A stretch of 64,000 nt of DNA. It comes from Hemileia vastatrix (lineage: Eukaryota > Basidiomycota > Pucciniomycetes > Pucciniales > Zaghouaniaceae). Under the pieces are notes generated by a model. It saw nothing but the letters and a program-made list of their open reading frames with translations. It did no database searches and was not told the origin of the DNA. Location: positions 2,326,501 through 2,390,500 of the forward strand of contig JASXTE010000009.1 in the NCBI GenBank assembly GCA_030280995.1, written 5' to 3'. Position numbers and translations under genes: made by a program. Position 1 is the first letter of the stretch; the number at the start of each line of letters is the position of its first letter. Below, piece by piece: positions 62,301 to 64,000 of the stretch.

Positions 62301-63133
62301 CAATTAAAACTTTCTACAGCACACCATTTACATACTGATGGGCTAGCAGAAAGAATGATACAAAATTTAAAAGATATGATAAGAAGATATTCTACTTTTG
62401 ATCTTCACTTTAAATACAATGAAAAATTCACTCATTATTGGGTAACCCTTATCCCAGGTTTAGAATTTGCATACAATAGTACAGTACATTCTGTCACTGG
62501 CAAAAAGCCATTTCAGTTATGGTTGGGTTATTTACCTAGTACCCCTTCTAAAACTCTTGATAAATTACCTAGATTGGATATCCATCCAGATACAAAATCT
62601 TTTCTTCAAATTCAACAATTATGCAGAAAACATTCTCAAGAATTTATAAATAAGGCATTTGAGTATGAGAAGAAAAGATGAGATAGAGCCCATAAAGAGC
62701 AAATGTTTAATAAGGGTGATGAAGTCCTTATTTCTACACTACATTTCAATTTATATGGTAATACTAAATTGAAAGATTCATTCATTGGACCATTTTTAGT
62801 AAAAAAGATGGTTGGTAACAATGCTGTTGAAGTTATATTATATGCACCATATGATAGAAAAAATCAAGTATATCCTATTTCCTTATAAAACCTTACAATT
62901 CTAATGATACTGATCTATTTCCAAGAAGATAAGGAAGGCATAAAAAGCAACCTGAAGAAATGGTTGAAAAAGAAGAAATTGAAATGATCCTTAATAAGAG
63001 ACACCTTAAAAAAGAAAAGGGAGTTGAATATCTATTAGGGTTTAAAAATAAATTAATTGAATATGACCAGTGGATTCCTGAAAATAAAATCTCTGATCTT
63101 AAAAATCTCTTTAAAAAATTTAAAACCAAATAA
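59370..63133 (+). pseudogene. Pol of chromovirus 2
   Basis: Protease: NIVLDTRASVSVVF (DTR replaces the usual DTG/DSG). RT: MFLNMNIIEKVGTTPEYCVI, LCSNYKALNTF, YIYPLPRI and MVYINDIIVFSKAYDEH, where the YxDD box reads YIND. RNase H: LPFVLYTDASFFGF and CYISRTLRSSELKY, the latter duplicated. Integrase: ILAGHFEFHKTLSRVK, MDFVTGFP, LGIDPKFTSEFW and DGLAERMIQNLKDM, with CDSFQ where CxxC is expected. C-terminus: GPFLVKKMVGNNAVEV and a chromodomain-like EMILNKRHLKKEKGVEYLLG, then WIPENKI. Many stops and frame changes; catalytic residues already substituted. Confidence 0.82.
61054..61317 (+). repeat. 132-bp tandem duplication in RNase H region
   Basis: The segment from 'aacaacttattgaagg' at about 61055 repeats with a period of 132 bp (44 codons). 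Both units encode ISRTLRSSELKY. The units differ at a few positions, and the first ends with stops that the second lacks. Confidence 0.8.
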
Positions 63134-63240
63134 TACTTTAAAAATTCAGTATATGTATTATAGAAATTTTAAAAATTATTTTCCTTTGCACTCCTTATTT
63201 ATTAATTAAAATTTCGTAACATTTTTTTATTGTTTTTTGG

Positions 63241-63606
63241 GTGAGAGAGCTTCAGCCTAGGTATCCCCAGTACTGAGTATATCTTATGCTTAAATTAAGA
63301 TAACCTTAATTATATTAAGCTTATAAGTAAAAATTACATTTATAATAATTATATATATGGTTATTATGCTTATATATATATTTATTACACCATTAAATGA
63401 CTCATATGAGTTTAAATAGCTTATCCATAGCCCTATAATACTTATTAAAGTGCTAATGGAGTCATTTTTTACTTATCTAATTGAAATTAAGTAATTCTAG
63501 ACATACATAACCTTATATGTATACATAAACCTCATGTTCAGTGAAATATGTAGCTATATTATGTATATATAGGTCTATAAGTGGGTTTTAACCTCTAAAT
63601 AGCCTA
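63241..63606 (+). repeat. Truncated 3' LTR of chromovirus 2
   Basis: Matches 55210-55567, with a poorly conserved first ~15 bases. Ends abruptly at GCCTA where the next LTR begins with TG. Confidence 0.75.
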
Positions 63607-64000
63607 TGTCAAGGTACGCTTTTGGTCTAGAAGTTTTGGTATGAAGTTTTACGAGGATTTTAAAGGTTTAAATGGACTCTCAACATATTTTTACATATTT
63701 CTTAATTCAAGGATGATTATTTTACTCAATTAAAAGAGGTAGGATTAAAATATTAATATAATTAATAGATTAGAGTTACATATTGTAAATACTAATGATA
63801 TAGAATATAAGAATAAGTTTTGATTTGTTATTGTTGTAATAAAATGATGTAGTAAAGGAATGATTAAAAAACAACCAAAAGAGAGGCCTTATATAGGCAA
63901 AGGAGAGACAAAGCACGGCAATCAAAATCTAAAAACAGTAGTATGAGAGAGAGAAAAGAATATTCCAGAAGGAGTATTTTCAAATAATAAATTTGTTCTA
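63607..64000 (-). mobile_element. LTR related to 6951-7744, cut by window edge
   Basis: Starts TGTCAAGGTACGC, the complement of an LTR end GTACCTTGACA. On the minus strand it carries the TATA-like CCTATATAAGG and aligns continuously with 7344-7742. It is inserted in the 3' LTR of chromovirus 2. Whether it is a solo LTR or a full element cannot be seen. Confidence 0.75.

Larger units (their letters stand above)
55210..63606 (+). mobile_element. Older Ty3/Gypsy chromovirus-like element
   Basis: 5' LTR sequence from about 55210 matches 63253-63606 over about 350 bp (shared 'acaccattaaatgac', 'tagccctataata' and 'gtgaaatatgta'). The internal region carries degraded gag, protease, RT, RNase H, integrase and a chromodomain-like end. 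The 3' LTR is cut after GCCTA at 63606 by another LTR; the equivalent position in the 5' LTR is 55567. A MITE interrupts gag. Numerous stops make it inactive and older than chromovirus 1. Confidence 0.85.

Noticed and set aside
1..64000. tRNA, rRNA or telomeric sequence
   Set aside because: No cloverleaf with a B-box, no rRNA core sequence and no TTAGGG-type arrays were noticed by eye; a tRNAscan run would settle it.

Overview
The window is eukaryotic, strongly AT-rich and dominated by transposable elements. Short introns (54-70 bp) with GTAAGT/GTATGT donors, Ty3/Gypsy chromoviruses, a Tnp2/CACTA-type transposase with a basidiomycete-style N-terminal CxC motif, and TET/JBP-like 2OG-Fe(II) dioxygenases together point to a basidiomycete. 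A rust fungus (Pucciniales) with a large, repeat-inflated, low-GC genome fits best; that is an inference, not a species call. I see no housekeeping gene and no tRNA or rRNA gene. Almost every coding remnant is broken, mostly by changes that look like C-to-T on one strand.

Layout. 1-9.9 kb: a foldback repeat (1-510), three diverged copies of a dispersed repeat, and two solo LTRs with perfect 5-bp target duplications (3726-4859, 6951-7744) in AT-rich filler. 9.9-16.9 kb: a cassette made of a dense hairpin array (9932-10592), a leader with repeated motifs, a TET/JBP-like dioxygenase pseudogene (+) and a convergent unrecognised acidic gene 'B' (-) carrying a 261-bp CACTA-like MITE. 18-20 kb: about twenty copies of a 22-bp palindrome at ~100 bp spacing, separated by spacers that recur in both orientations. 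20-25.5 kb: gene 'D' and a Tnp2/CACTA transposase, both on the minus strand. 26.6-30.1 kb: gene 'C' (+), a homologue of D, convergent with a SNF2-family ATPase (-). 31.9-34.2 kb: a G-rich array that on the minus strand repeats a GGTAAGT donor-like motif, interrupted by a second MITE copy.

34.5-52.1 kb: a second, diverged copy of the cassette in the same order and orientation (hairpin array, duplicated leader, TET/JBP pseudogene, gene B remnant). It is split by two inverted copies of a 459-bp TIR element, the second of which contains a full chromovirus (41088-49481, LTRs ~96% identical, 5-bp target duplication). That chromovirus has a damaged gag-pol but an apparently intact antisense two-exon gene with a Zn2Cys6-like cysteine pattern. 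52.1-54.7 kb holds a gag-protease remnant (-). 55.2-63.6 kb is an older chromovirus-like element with a third MITE in its gag region; its 3' LTR is cut by another LTR (63607-64000) related to the one at 6951-7744.

How it may fit together: a TET/JBP-like oxygenase, a SNF2 remodeller, a Tnp2 transposase and two homologous accessory genes (C, D) sit between two copies of a structured hairpin array. This is compatible with one large composite DNA transposon, or with neighbouring elements sharing cargo. The window does not show the outer termini, so the composite-element idea is a hypothesis.
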